Shown one piece after another: positions 1-5,968 of a DNA stretch of 6,213 bases (its first letter is position 1; the number at the start of each line of letters is the position of its first letter). The translations under genes were made by a program, and so were the position numbers. The stretch comes from Candidatus Gottesmanbacteria bacterium (GTDB lineage: Bacteria > Patescibacteriota > Microgenomatia > JACPZF01). The stretch spans positions 1 to 6,213 of the forward strand of contig JACPZF010000042.1 of the NCBI GenBank assembly GCA_016195615.1, read 5' to 3'. The notes beneath the pieces were generated by a model. That model saw nothing but the letters and a program-made list of their open reading frames with translations, had not been told where the DNA came from and searched no databases.

Positions 1-31
1 AAAGCTCTAAAAGTTTATATTTTTAAAATCT

Positions 32-1744
32 TTAGCCTAAAAGTTCCATGACTTCTTCTTTGGTTATAGTATCTAAGACTCGAGATTTCCTTCTTCTAAA
101 TCTTGTTTGTACTGCTTGCCTCGAAGTTCCTTGCCTCCTGCCAATTTCTTCCCACGAGATTTGTTCGCTAAATCTTTGTATTAGTAACTGAATATCAAAA
201 GCACTTAAACCAGCTCGAATTAAGGCGCCATAAACCCCTTGTTGACGTTCGTTAACAAAAATTTCCATGTTGGAATCATCCGCTTGAATGTCTGAATCGG
301 ATGCACGCCTAGAATCATAATTAGTTTCCTCGCTTTGAGCCATGTCAGCAAGAGAAACGGTTTTTAGCATTTTAAAACGGTCTTGAAGTTCGGCAAGGCG
401 TTTTGGGGAAATACCTAAAGCTTCTGATAATTCATTGGGATTGGGCTCACGGCCGAATTCCTGATTAAATTTTCCTTGGATGCGGACAATTTGGTTTTTT
501 ATTTCCTGGTCATGTACGGGTATTCTAATGCCATGACCAGTATTTTCTATCGCTCTGGTTACAGCTTGCCTAATCCACCAGGCGGCATAGGTGCCAAGCT
601 TTTCCCTTCTTCCTGGCTGATATAAATCAATCCCCCTCATCAGTCCGATTACTCCTTCATCAAACAATTCCGTAAGCTCTAAGCCTCTTCTTTGATACTT
701 ATTGGCAATCGAAAAAACCAGTCGCGAATTTGCTTCGATTAAAAGGGTATTGGCTCTTTTGCCTTCTTTAAGCCAAAGCAAAAGGTTTCGAGCTTTTCCT
801 GGTTTAACAAAATCTAAATTTTGAAAGAGCAAGAAAGTCGTTTCCGGTTTTGGCGAGAATTTATTTTTGAGCAAAACGCCCTCTGTTTTTATTTCAATCT
901 GTAAACCGAATTTTTCAAAATAAAGCTTAACTAAGCGTGATTTTCGATACATTTTTATTAATTCCCGAACAATCCGTTGGTCTTTAATCGGTTCTCTCCA
1001 ACAAGTTTCCCTTCTAAATCTAGCGATAGGGTTGCTTATGGCCAAATCGGCAAACGCGTTTACCTCTCTTATATGAGTAGGAGCAGGAGGCCTTTTTTGG
1101 TACAAAGAAACTATTGCTGCGCTATATTTTGGTTCCTCGTCCGACAGTTGAGAAATAGTTGATTTGAGGTCTGCTTTTGTGGTTAGAACCCTATCGCGGT
1201 TTCCCCTTGCAGTTACTAAAAGATAATGCAGTATGATATCTTGGCGTCCATTAGAGGAATAGGTTAATATTGGCCAACCAGGGCCAAAAGTGCGGTTTAA
1301 GGCTGAACCGGCCGTCATTGTCGTTATTTCATTTTGATTCAGATGTCCAAAAACTTGTCTTCTCCAAAGAATGAGTTTTTGCATACCAAGAGTAAGCTTA
1401 CCGTCGCCACCTCGGCCTGGTTCTTTATATCCGCCTGGTCCCCTTCTTTCTCCTGTACACATTTCAAAAGAATCTAAAATTTGAGCTATTTCATGGTATA
1501 GGTGCGAGTTTGGACGGTTTGCCTGATTAGGTATTGGATGTAAATTGCAAAATTCAGTCACAGATACTCGACCATGGAGACCGTTATTATGTTGTAAAAA
1601 TTTGCTGACTGCATGATTTCTGCTATCTGGTTCATTTGCTAATCGCTCAAGGCTACTGACTACTCTTTGGTATTGAGGAGAAGGATTTAGACTTAATTCT
1701 GTATTTTTTGCTCCTCCGGAAGAAAAAAAGTTTTCTCTAGACAT
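32..1744 (-). CDS. Sigma-70 family RNA polymerase sigma factor with long atypical N-terminal region
   Basis: Product of 570 residues that should direct RNA polymerase core to promoters. Region 2 spans about 334-411: it begins LLIEANSRLVFSIANKY and contains the region 2.4 promoter-recognition helix TYAAWWIRQAVTRAI and the IRIPVH motif, all close to primary sigma factors. Region 3 lies about 412-460 (EFGREPNPNELSEALGIS). An acidic linker follows at about 463-493. Region 4 is about 506-558; its helix-turn-helix (SWEEIGRRQGTSRQAVQTRF) is present but diverged from the usual RERIRQIE form. Residues 1 to about 320 match nothing I recognise; they are basic, with a glycine-rich stretch near 103-115 (GPGGYKEPGRGGDGK). 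The ATG at 1744 is the first in frame; only a weak GG lies just upstream, so the message may be nearly leaderless. It is divergent from the tRNA operon. It could be the primary sigma of a reduced genome or an alternative one. The family is certain; the exact role is not. Confidence 0.9.
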   Translation of the reverse strand: MSRENFFSSGGAKNTELSLNPSPQYQRVVSSLERLANEPDSRNHAVSKFLQHNNGLHGRVSVTEFCNLHPIPNQANRPNSHLYHEIAQILDSFEMCTGERRGPGGYKEPGRGGDGKLTLGMQKLILWRRQVFGHLNQNEITTMTAGSALNRTFGPGWPILTYSSNGRQDIILHYLLVTARGNRDRVLTTKADLKSTISQLSDEEPKYSAAIVSLYQKRPPAPTHIREVNAFADLAISNPIARFRRETCWREPIKDQRIVRELIKMYRKSRLVKLYFEKFGLQIEIKTEGVLLKNKFSPKPETTFLLFQNLDFVKPGKARNLLLWLKEGKRANTLLIEANSRLVFSIANKYQRRGLELTELFDEGVIGLMRGIDLYQPGRREKLGTYAAWWIRQAVTRAIENTGHGIRIPVHDQEIKNQIVRIQGKFNQEFGREPNPNELSEALGISPKRLAELQDRFKMLKTVSLADMAQSEETNYDSRRASDSDIQADDSNMEIFVNERQQGVYGALIRAGLSAFDIQLLIQRFSEQISWEEIGRRQGTSRQAVQTRFRRRKSRVLDTITKEEVMELLG

Positions 1745-1752
1745 AACCTATA

Positions 1753-1781
1753 ATGTTACAGTAAATAGAGTTTTTTAGCAA
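1753..1781 (-). promoter_or_regulatory. Candidate promoter of the sigma factor gene
   Basis: On the minus strand a -35-like TTGCTA (1776-1781) is followed after 17 bases by a -10-like TAACAT (1753-1758). The predicted start falls around 1746-1747, only a few bases before the ATG at 1744. This would give an almost leaderless mRNA and fits the absence of a good Shine-Dalgarno sequence. Prediction only. Confidence 0.35.
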
Positions 1782-1804
1782 GAAGGATGTTTAGTTATAG
1801 CCGC

Positions 1805-1833
1805 TTTAAATCTGAGAGAATATTTGCTAGAAT
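1805..1833 (+). promoter_or_regulatory. Promoter of the tRNA-Gly/tRNA-Phe operon
   Basis: A -35-like TTTAAA (1805-1810) lies 17 bases before a -10 TAGAAT (1828-1833), preceded by TGC, which makes an extended -10 (TGCTAGAAT). Transcription would start near 1840, six bases before the mature 5' end of tRNA-Gly. Spacing and position fit a stable RNA promoter well. Confidence 0.6.
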
Positions 1834-1845
1834 AAATTTTAACAT

Positions 1846-1917
1846 GCGGGCGTAGTTCAGCGGTAGAATGTCTCCTTGCCAAGGAGAAGGTCGGCGGTTC
1901 GAGTCCGCTCGCCCGCT
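1846..1917 (+). tRNA. tRNA-Gly (anticodon GCC)
   Basis: Cloverleaf of 72 bases. The acceptor stem is GCGGGCG (1846-1852) with CGCCCGC (1910-1916), and the discriminator base is T1917. The anticodon stem TCTCC/GGAGA encloses loop TTGCCAA, with anticodon GCC at 1878-1880, which reads GGC and GGT codons. The T arm contains TTCGAGT flanked by GGCGG and CCGCT, with one G-T pair. CCA is not encoded (TCAA follows), so it must be added after transcription. It is the first gene of a two-tRNA operon, five bases before tRNA-Phe. Confidence 0.95.
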
Positions 1918-1922
1918 CAAAA

Positions 1923-1995
1923 GCCGGGATGGCAGAGGTGGTCAACGCGCGTGTCTGAAAAACACGTTATCCAGGTTCGACTCCTGGTCCCGGCA
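1923..1995 (+). tRNA. tRNA-Phe (anticodon GAA)
   Basis: Cloverleaf of 73 bases. The acceptor stem is GCCGGGA (1923-1929) with TCCCGGC (1988-1994), and the discriminator base is A1995. The anticodon stem CGTGT/ACACG encloses loop CTGAAAA, with anticodon GAA at 1957-1959. The T arm is CCAGG-TTCGACT-CCTGG (1971-1987). The D arm is weak: only G-C and C-G pairs are clear, and the next position is A against C. The variable loop has four bases. CCA is not encoded. No terminator is visible after it, and the 3' part is overlapped antisense by the recombinase gene, so this looks like the chromosomal target of the element. Glycine and phenylalanine tRNAs are probably co-transcribed. Confidence 0.9.
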
Positions 1996-3699
1996 CAAAC
2001 TAGGAATAGAAGCAAACATTTCTTCCATTTTGGGCTTCAATTCAAGCTCTTTTTCAGGTTCCACCATTTCTCCGATTATCGGCGTTTCTTCTTTCATCCT
2101 TTTTAAAATCAAAATGTATTTTGGACTGTCAAAATCTAACATTCTGTTCTGTATAGTTAGGTTCAACCCTAAACCCATGAAAATATCGCGTTTAACTTTA
2201 GCGTCTCCGTTTGCAAACTTTTCCCGTGCCCTCGTGGCAAACGTAAATGCCTTATTTGTCTCTTCGTTGGCCTGCAACATTCTGTTATCAATGTTTATTA
2301 ACTGTTTTTCTATGCCTTTAAGCTCAATTTCCAGTGTTTGTTTCTGGATTTTATAATCACCATCGCTCAAGAGACTGCCGTCGCTGTTTGCGGGAGAAAT
2401 TTTTAGTTTAAGGAGATTGTCTAACTTCATCCGGCATTCGTCGTGGGCCCGCTTAATGGCTTCAATCGTGTCTTCCCGGAAATTCCGCTCACTATCATTC
2501 ATCTTCTTGATTTGGCGGATTGCCCAATCCATAAACATGGGTGATATTTCGGTTTGAGATAGTTTTTCGTCAATCTGCTTTTCCAACCTGTCCACTCTTA
2601 CGCTTTTCTCTAAACAATGAGGATTTTTCTTCCTGCCGCATCGGTAATAAATGTAATGAAGAATGGTTGGATTTTTCATTTCGGAAATGTAGGTCTGACA
2701 ACCAGGACACCTATCCTTTTTGTTCTTCTCTGATTGCGCGAATTTTAATTTACAACCCGAACAAATAATTTGCCATTTCTCCTCGGCCACTATGCCAGAT
2801 CCACAACTTTTACATCTCACAAGCGAAGAAAAAGCGTAATCATGATGTTTTAGTTTATAAGGGCTTCTATGACCTAACTTTAATTGAATTTCATTAAATA
2901 ATTCTTCTGTTATCGCCTTTTCATGCTTTGCATCGTACCAGTTGGCGCTATGCTTTGGATATTCAAATCTTCCGCAATAAAAAGGATTGGTTAATATTTC
3001 ATAAATTCCGCTTAGAGTAAGGGGTTTACCACCCATTCTCTTCTTTTGTGGCGTTAAATAATGCCATTCGTCATTGGCAAGCCGGAGAATTTCCGTTGCA
3101 GGAATGCCATCGTGAAATAAGTTAAAGATTTTAATAATAAATTGGATGCGGGTTTTATCTAAATAAATTCTTCTTAAACCGCTTTCTGTATTTCTGTCGT
3201 TTAAATAACCTTGCGGCACGACGCCTGGCCGCCAACCATCACGACATTTTTTCTCTAAACCTCGTACAACGACAATACTTTTATCATCGCTGTCTTTTTT
3301 GGAAATGCTAAACTCAAGCGAAAGCATGAATTTGTCTTCCGGCGTGTTGTGGTAAATACGGGAAGGAGTACGAATTTCAACAAGCTTTCCTTCATCCATT
3401 AGGTAAATTATCCGCCCACCATCTGACATATTTCTTGCTAACCGGTTTGGGTGCCAAACAATAATTGCGTTCGCTTCTCCTTTTTCTATCCGGTCAAGCA
3501 TTGAGTTAAATATCTCACGTCCTGGTTTGTGGGCGGATTTTGCTTCTTGGAGAATTTCCACAAGGTTAAGGCTATGTTTTGATTTAATCCCTTCAATTAC
3601 GTACACCTGGTCGGGCAGAGAGGCAGCTTGACGCTCCTTACTGTCTTCAGAGCTTCTTCTGGCATAACCTAGATATTTGATTGTTACGTCACTGTTCAT
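1942..3699 (-). CDS. Large serine recombinase (site-specific integrase) with tRNA-derived C-terminal tail
   Basis: Product of 585 residues, the usual size for large serine integrases, which integrate and excise elements through a serine-DNA covalent intermediate. The N-terminal resolvase domain (about 8-150) holds GYARRSSEDS, with S16 the likely catalytic serine, and the arginine motif WHPNRLARN (R86, R89). The recombinase domain follows (about 155-285; TLSGIYEILTNPFYCG). A zinc ribbon starts at C296/C299 and closes at C354 and C362, with a second pair set, C313/C316 and C331/C334, nested inside. A charged, coiled-coil-like segment covers about 370-510. The ATG at 3699 is chosen because it starts just before the catalytic domain. 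An in-frame GTG at 3738 would add 13 residues but has no ribosome binding site. The final 17 codons are antisense tRNA-Phe sequence and the stop is a TGA in its D-loop region, so the tail is acquired from the target. It is the last gene of the minus-strand operon. Confidence 0.93.
   Translation of the reverse strand: MNSDVTIKYLGYARRSSEDSKERQAASLPDQVYVIEGIKSKHSLNLVEILQEAKSAHKPGREIFNSMLDRIEKGEANAIIVWHPNRLARNMSDGGRIIYLMDEGKLVEIRTPSRIYHNTPEDKFMLSLEFSISKKDSDDKSIVVVRGLEKKCRDGWRPGVVPQGYLNDRNTESGLRRIYLDKTRIQFIIKIFNLFHDGIPATEILRLANDEWHYLTPQKKRMGGKPLTLSGIYEILTNPFYCGRFEYPKHSANWYDAKHEKAITEELFNEIQLKLGHRSPYKLKHHDYAFSSLVRCKSCGSGIVAEEKWQIICSGCKLKFAQSEKNKKDRCPGCQTYISEMKNPTILHYIYYRCGRKKNPHCLEKSVRVDRLEKQIDEKLSQTEISPMFMDWAIRQIKKMNDSERNFREDTIEAIKRAHDECRMKLDNLLKLKISPANSDGSLLSDGDYKIQKQTLEIELKGIEKQLINIDNRMLQANEETNKAFTFATRAREKFANGDAKVKRDIFMGLGLNLTIQNRMLDFDSPKYILILKRMKEETPIIGEMVEPEKELELKPKMEEMFASIPSLCRDQESNLDNVFFRHAR
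1945..1998. other. Probable attachment site (element-chromosome junction) at the tRNA-Phe 3' half
   Basis: The recombinase reading frame passes from element sequence into the antisense strand of tRNA-Phe and stops within it. This is the arrangement left when an element inserts at the 3' part of a tRNA gene. The tRNA itself is intact. Serine recombinases use very short cores, so the exact crossover cannot be read. I found no convincing second copy of the tRNA 3' end elsewhere in the window, so the other junction is probably outside it or too short to recognise. Inference from architecture. Confidence 0.55.
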
Positions 3700-3722
3700 A
3701 CAATTTAAATGGCCGCCCTGGC

Positions 3723-3752
3723 GTGTCCAAAACCTCACGGTTATTTGGACAC
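3723..3752. repeat. 9-bp perfect inverted repeat between the 66-residue gene and the recombinase
   Basis: The arms GTGTCCAAA (3723-3731) and TTTGGACAC (3744-3752) are perfectly complementary around a 12-base spacer. The repeat covers the stop codon of the small gene and lies 24 bases before the recombinase ATG. In the mRNA it would form a hairpin; in DNA it could be a dimer binding site, for instance for autoregulation by the recombinase or the small protein. There is no U-run, so it is not an intrinsic terminator. Function unknown. Confidence 0.5.
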
Positions 3753-3941
3753 ATAAATATTATTATTTACTTTCATTTTGTTGTCAAATCTAGTGTTTGG
3801 TAAATTATCTCCATAGACAGCTTTTACCATTCGAATAAGCCTTGTTCCGTATTCTACTGCCTGTTCGTTAGTAAGGTTAATTCCATACTGGTTAAAATAT
3901 AATCTCTTAAATTCTTCAATTGCTTCTGTATTTAACACCAT
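3741..3941 (-). CDS. Small 66-residue protein encoded just upstream of the recombinase, function unknown
   Basis: A 66-residue, mostly helical-looking protein. Visible pattern: EEFKRLYFNQYGINLTNEQA, then a helix with EYGTRLIRMVKAVYG, then a polar asparagine-rich tail. I know of similar short proteins (FKxLYxxxxGxxLxxxxA...LLRLxKxxY) next to serine recombinases in CPR-type genomes, but no function is known to me; a recombination accessory factor or regulator is a guess. The ATG at 3941 has AGAAGG (3947-3952) five bases upstream. It starts 14 bases after the ATPase stop and ends 41 bases before the recombinase ATG, so it is part of the same operon. Its last codons form one arm of the inverted repeat at 3723-3752. 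Confidence 0.75.
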   Translation of the reverse strand: MVLNTEAIEEFKRLYFNQYGINLTNEQAVEYGTRLIRMVKAVYGDNLPNTRFDNKMKVNNNIYVSK

Positions 3942-3955
3942 ATCCGCCTTCTTTT

Positions 3956-5539
3956 TTATTCAGCTTTTGCACCAAATATTTTTTCTGCCGCAGTTACAAT
4001 GTCAGTTATGCCATCTTTTTTTACGGGATCGTCTGTTATACCTTTGGGTTGTTCAAACCTTCCATTCTCGTTATTTTCAGTCTTGTTTGACAATGGCGAC
4101 GACATAGTGGGGTACAATCGTAATTGCCTCTTATTTCCGGAATCTGGTTCTTCATAGACGAGCCCGGCATCAGTAAGGAGCGGAATGATCTCGCGACGAA
4201 ACTGGTATTCTGGAAGAGTTCTTTTGTAAATCTTACGGTAGAAACTAAAAACTTCAGTCCGCGTTACTCCTTTTTGAACTTCTTTTGTATTACCGTAGTG
4301 ATCTGTTTCTTCAGTAAGCGCTTTATGAAAGAGTGGCAATAACACCCGGTCGTAAATCTCGTAAACAAAGGGAGGTAGGTTTAGTTGTTGAGCTTCAGAA
4401 ACTGGCGCCCACAGATCAACCGCCAGGTTGGTGTGTTGATCCTTAGCCTCTATGTCGTCGGCCTCCCCTGACCAAAAGCTGTCCGGTGCAATGTCCGCGA
4501 TGTAAAGCAATGAGATTCCCTTTGCCAAAGAAGCAACACGGACTATGTCGCGGGCGTGCCGCCCTTGGTAGTCTCCATTCGGAATTGTTTCTAAAAAACG
4601 TTCTAAAAGTAAATTCGGATTTGGTATATTTATATTCCGTACTCTACTTTGTCGGATAAGGGCAATATGCTCCATGAGTTTGTTGCGCTCCTGATCCATT
4701 TGAAGTTCTTTTTGATACTCGCTAGGATTAGATACTCTCTTTATCGCCTGGAGAACAGCGGCTTTATTCTTCTCCGCCGATGATGTTTCAGGTGACAATA
4801 ATAAGAAGCGGGTCGCTTCCTGTTCGTTCAGGTCTAATTTGGCGCTGCAAAAGACAACGACCGGGAATCCTAGTATCTTTATTGTTTTTGTTCGCAGTCC
4901 AAACCTTTGGGTTTTATCTGTAATCTTTATCAAGATCTCTTTATCGTCGTGCGATAGCAGGGGACGAAGCTTTTCAAGTAATAAAAAATGGGGTTGATCT
5001 AAAAAGATGTAAATCTTTCGGCTCATGTCTATTATCAGTTCTTTTGTTTTTTCATCGAATTTTGAATAATCATGCCAAAACGCAGTAGGACTTACTGATC
5101 CAAGTTGGATTATCGATTCTTTAGGAAAAAGCGAGGCGATTTCCTTTGCTATGTAGGTTTTGCCTGATGATGACGGGGCATTAAACAGAACATTTAGCTG
5201 ATCCGACTCGGTGAAGGCGCTTAGAAAAGAGAAGAACGTAATAAGTGAAGTTTCCCGATCGTTTTTGATGGTTCTAGACAGTACATTTTCCAATAGCGTA
5301 AACCACTGTACCCCCCTATTCTGTCGCAATAGTCGTCGGGATTCTAAAATATCTTCTTTAGATTGTTCTGATAGGTAATTTTTATCTTCAATATCTGCGA
5401 CTGATTTTTGTTCTGCATTGAGAATTGACTCCTCAAGCGTATCTGCGCTGCCGTTCTGTTTTAGTTTTTCTAACCATGCACGTTTACGATCCGATGGTAA
5501 GGTTTTGAGGTAGTCTAGTTGTTTATCGGTTAGTACCAT
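3956..5539 (-). CDS. P-loop (AAA+-like) ATPase with C-terminal winged-helix-like region
   Basis: Product of 527 residues. A helical N-terminal part (about 1-105) precedes the ATPase core. Walker A is APSSSGKT (121-128). Walker B is KIYIFLDQP (175-183), where DQ replaces the usual DE. A sensor-1-like strand is VVVFCSAKLD (227-236), and QEATRFLLLSPE (240-251) holds a possible arginine finger, R244. A helical lid-like segment GRHARDIVRVASLAKGISLL lies at about 326-345. Residues about 388-478 look like a winged helix (TRTEVFSFYRKIYKRTLPEYQFRREI), and the tail is polar and disordered-looking. The fold suggests a DNA-handling machine such as an element helicase, helicase loader or MCM-like motor, but I cannot assign it to a named family. 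The start at 5539 is set by a strong GGAGGG seven bases upstream; in-frame codons back to 5572 are unlikely to be used. It overlaps the preceding gene by 17 bases, so translation is probably coupled. Confidence 0.82.
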   Translation of the reverse strand: MVLTDKQLDYLKTLPSDRKRAWLEKLKQNGSADTLEESILNAEQKSVADIEDKNYLSEQSKEDILESRRLLRQNRGVQWFTLLENVLSRTIKNDRETSLITFFSFLSAFTESDQLNVLFNAPSSSGKTYIAKEIASLFPKESIIQLGSVSPTAFWHDYSKFDEKTKELIIDMSRKIYIFLDQPHFLLLEKLRPLLSHDDKEILIKITDKTQRFGLRTKTIKILGFPVVVFCSAKLDLNEQEATRFLLLSPETSSAEKNKAAVLQAIKRVSNPSEYQKELQMDQERNKLMEHIALIRQSRVRNINIPNPNLLLERFLETIPNGDYQGRHARDIVRVASLAKGISLLYIADIAPDSFWSGEADDIEAKDQHTNLAVDLWAPVSEAQQLNLPPFVYEIYDRVLLPLFHKALTEETDHYGNTKEVQKGVTRTEVFSFYRKIYKRTLPEYQFRREIIPLLTDAGLVYEEPDSGNKRQLRLYPTMSSPLSNKTENNENGRFEQPKGITDDPVKKDGITDIVTAAEKIFGAKAE

Positions 5540-5717
5540 TTTCTTTCCCTCCATCCGTCCCCGTAGGCACAAAAATATATCCTCTGCCTTCGCAACCCTG
5601 GCAGGTTTTTGCCCCGTATTTTAAAGTTCCAAACCCATGACAAACCGGGCATTCCTGCGCGTAATATTTTGGTATTACTTTTTCTATTACAACCTTGGTT
5701 TGGGAATTATTTTCCAT
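5523..5717 (-). CDS. Small DnaJ-type zinc-finger protein (two CxxCxGxG motifs)
   Basis: A 64-residue protein, first gene of the operon. Two DnaJ cysteine-rich repeats are seen: CPVCHGFG (23-30) and CQGCEGRG (39-46). One such pair can bind a single zinc ion. There is no J domain, so this is not a chaperone of the DnaJ type; it is a free-standing zinc hairpin, probably for protein or nucleic acid contacts. The ATG at 5717 is preferred because AGGG (5727-5730) lies nine bases before it. Another ATG at 5726 and a TTG at 5741 are in frame but poorly spaced or abutting the terminator U-run. Its end overlaps the ATPase start by 17 bases, and the ATPase ribosome binding site lies inside it. It begins 22 bases after an intrinsic terminator, so expression must depend on readthrough. 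Role unknown. Confidence 0.75.
   Translation of the reverse strand: MENNSQTKVVIEKVIPKYYAQECPVCHGFGTLKYGAKTCQGCEGRGYIFVPTGTDGGKENGTNR
5547..5552 (-). promoter_or_regulatory. Strong ribosome binding site deciding the ATPase start
   Basis: GGAGGG on the minus strand, seven bases before the ATG at 5539 and within the 3' end of the zinc-finger gene. It selects this ATG over upstream in-frame starts and suits coupled re-initiation. Confidence 0.75.
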
Positions 5718-5739
5718 ACCATGCATCCCTTTTTCCCAC

Positions 5740-5780
5740 AAAAAAACTCACCTAAAGTAGTTGATACTTTTCGGTGAGCT
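5740..5780 (-). terminator. Intrinsic terminator in the operon leader
   Basis: In the minus-strand RNA, AGCUCACC (5773-5780) pairs with GGUGAGUU (5745-5752). Inside it AAAGUA (5765-5770) pairs with UACUUU (5754-5759) around a five-base loop, with only a small internal bulge. Seven U residues (5740-5746) follow directly. This is a textbook rho-independent terminator. It stands between the promoter at 5969-5997 and the first start codon at 5717, with no gene upstream on this strand in the window for it to end, which suggests attenuation or a short non-coding transcript. Confidence 0.88.
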
Positions 5781-5791
5781 ACAGAAATTAG

Positions 5792-5819
5792 TCTATACTA
5801 AAATCCTTGGCCCGCTCAA
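5792..5819 (-). promoter_or_regulatory. Weak alternative internal promoter in the leader
   Basis: Minus strand TTGAGC (5814-5819), 16 bases, TATAGA (5792-5797). Transcription would begin near 5785 and meet the terminator at once. The -35 overlaps the long-range pairing element, so the match may reflect RNA structure instead of promoter function. Low confidence. Confidence 0.2.
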
Positions 5820-5968
5820 TTAGGCTTGAGATTCAAAACTCAGAGGCCTAATGGCGTTTACCCTAACGTGTTAAAGTTACAGCCAGAAAATAAATTTTGA
5901 TTGATAATTGAGCGTGATTTCTCAAGAGCACTAACTCAACTTACAACCTTCTATAAAAGTACAATTTC

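Larger units (their letters stand above)
5740..5962 (-). ncRNA. Candidate structured leader RNA (attenuator, riboswitch-like element or small RNA)
   Basis: About 220 bases of non-coding minus-strand transcript run from the predicted start to the terminator. Elements in order: (1) a local hairpin, UUGAG (5935-5939) with CUCAA (5908-5912) extended by GUG/CAC; (2) a 10-bp perfect long-range pairing, CGCUCAAUUA (5905-5914) with UAAUUGAGCG (5813-5822); (3) a hairpin, UUAGGC (5846-5851) with GCCUAA (5820-5825), continued by UGAG/CUCA; (4) the terminator hairpin. Elements 1 and 2 share bases, and 2 and 3 share three bases, so they cannot all form together, as expected of a switching leader. I looked for T-box, tmRNA and known riboswitch signatures by eye and saw none that convinced me. 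Whether it acts in cis or as an independent RNA is open. Confidence 0.5.

Noticed and set aside
7..45. Direct repeat CTAAAAGTT at 7-15 and 37-45 near the sigma factor stop
   Set aside because: Short, AT-rich and isolated; no array, no hairpin with a U-run, so not a CRISPR or a terminator.
977..1162. Plus-strand open frame inside the sigma factor gene
   Set aside because: Antisense shadow of a clear sigma factor gene, with no initiation signal or recognisable motif.
1868..2356. Open frames on the plus strand starting in the tRNA genes (also 1876-2106)
   Set aside because: They begin inside tRNA-Gly and run antisense to the recombinase; no ribosome binding site, and the translation has no family features.
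2541..2768. Plus-strand open frame inside the recombinase gene
   Set aside because: Antisense to the zinc ribbon region of the recombinase; no independent support.
3700..3738. GTG start adding 13 residues to the recombinase
   Set aside because: No ribosome binding site before it, it lies in the loop of an inverted repeat, and the added residues precede the normal domain start; the ATG at 3699 fits better.
4124..4342. Plus-strand open frame inside the ATPase gene
   Set aside because: Antisense to the winged-helix part of the ATPase; no independent support.
5864..5873. Nine-base match (inverted) to the anticodon stem region of tRNA-Phe, as a possible attachment-site copy
   Set aside because: The word is nearly self-complementary, short, in inverted orientation and not at the tRNA 3' end; chance is sufficient.
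5785..5962. T-box, tmRNA or CRISPR-associated RNA in the leader
   Set aside because: AGGGTAAACGCC faintly recalls the T-box motif and TAATTTCTGTAG faintly recalls a Cas12a repeat, but the surrounding conserved structure is missing and no cas or aminoacyl-tRNA synthetase genes are nearby.
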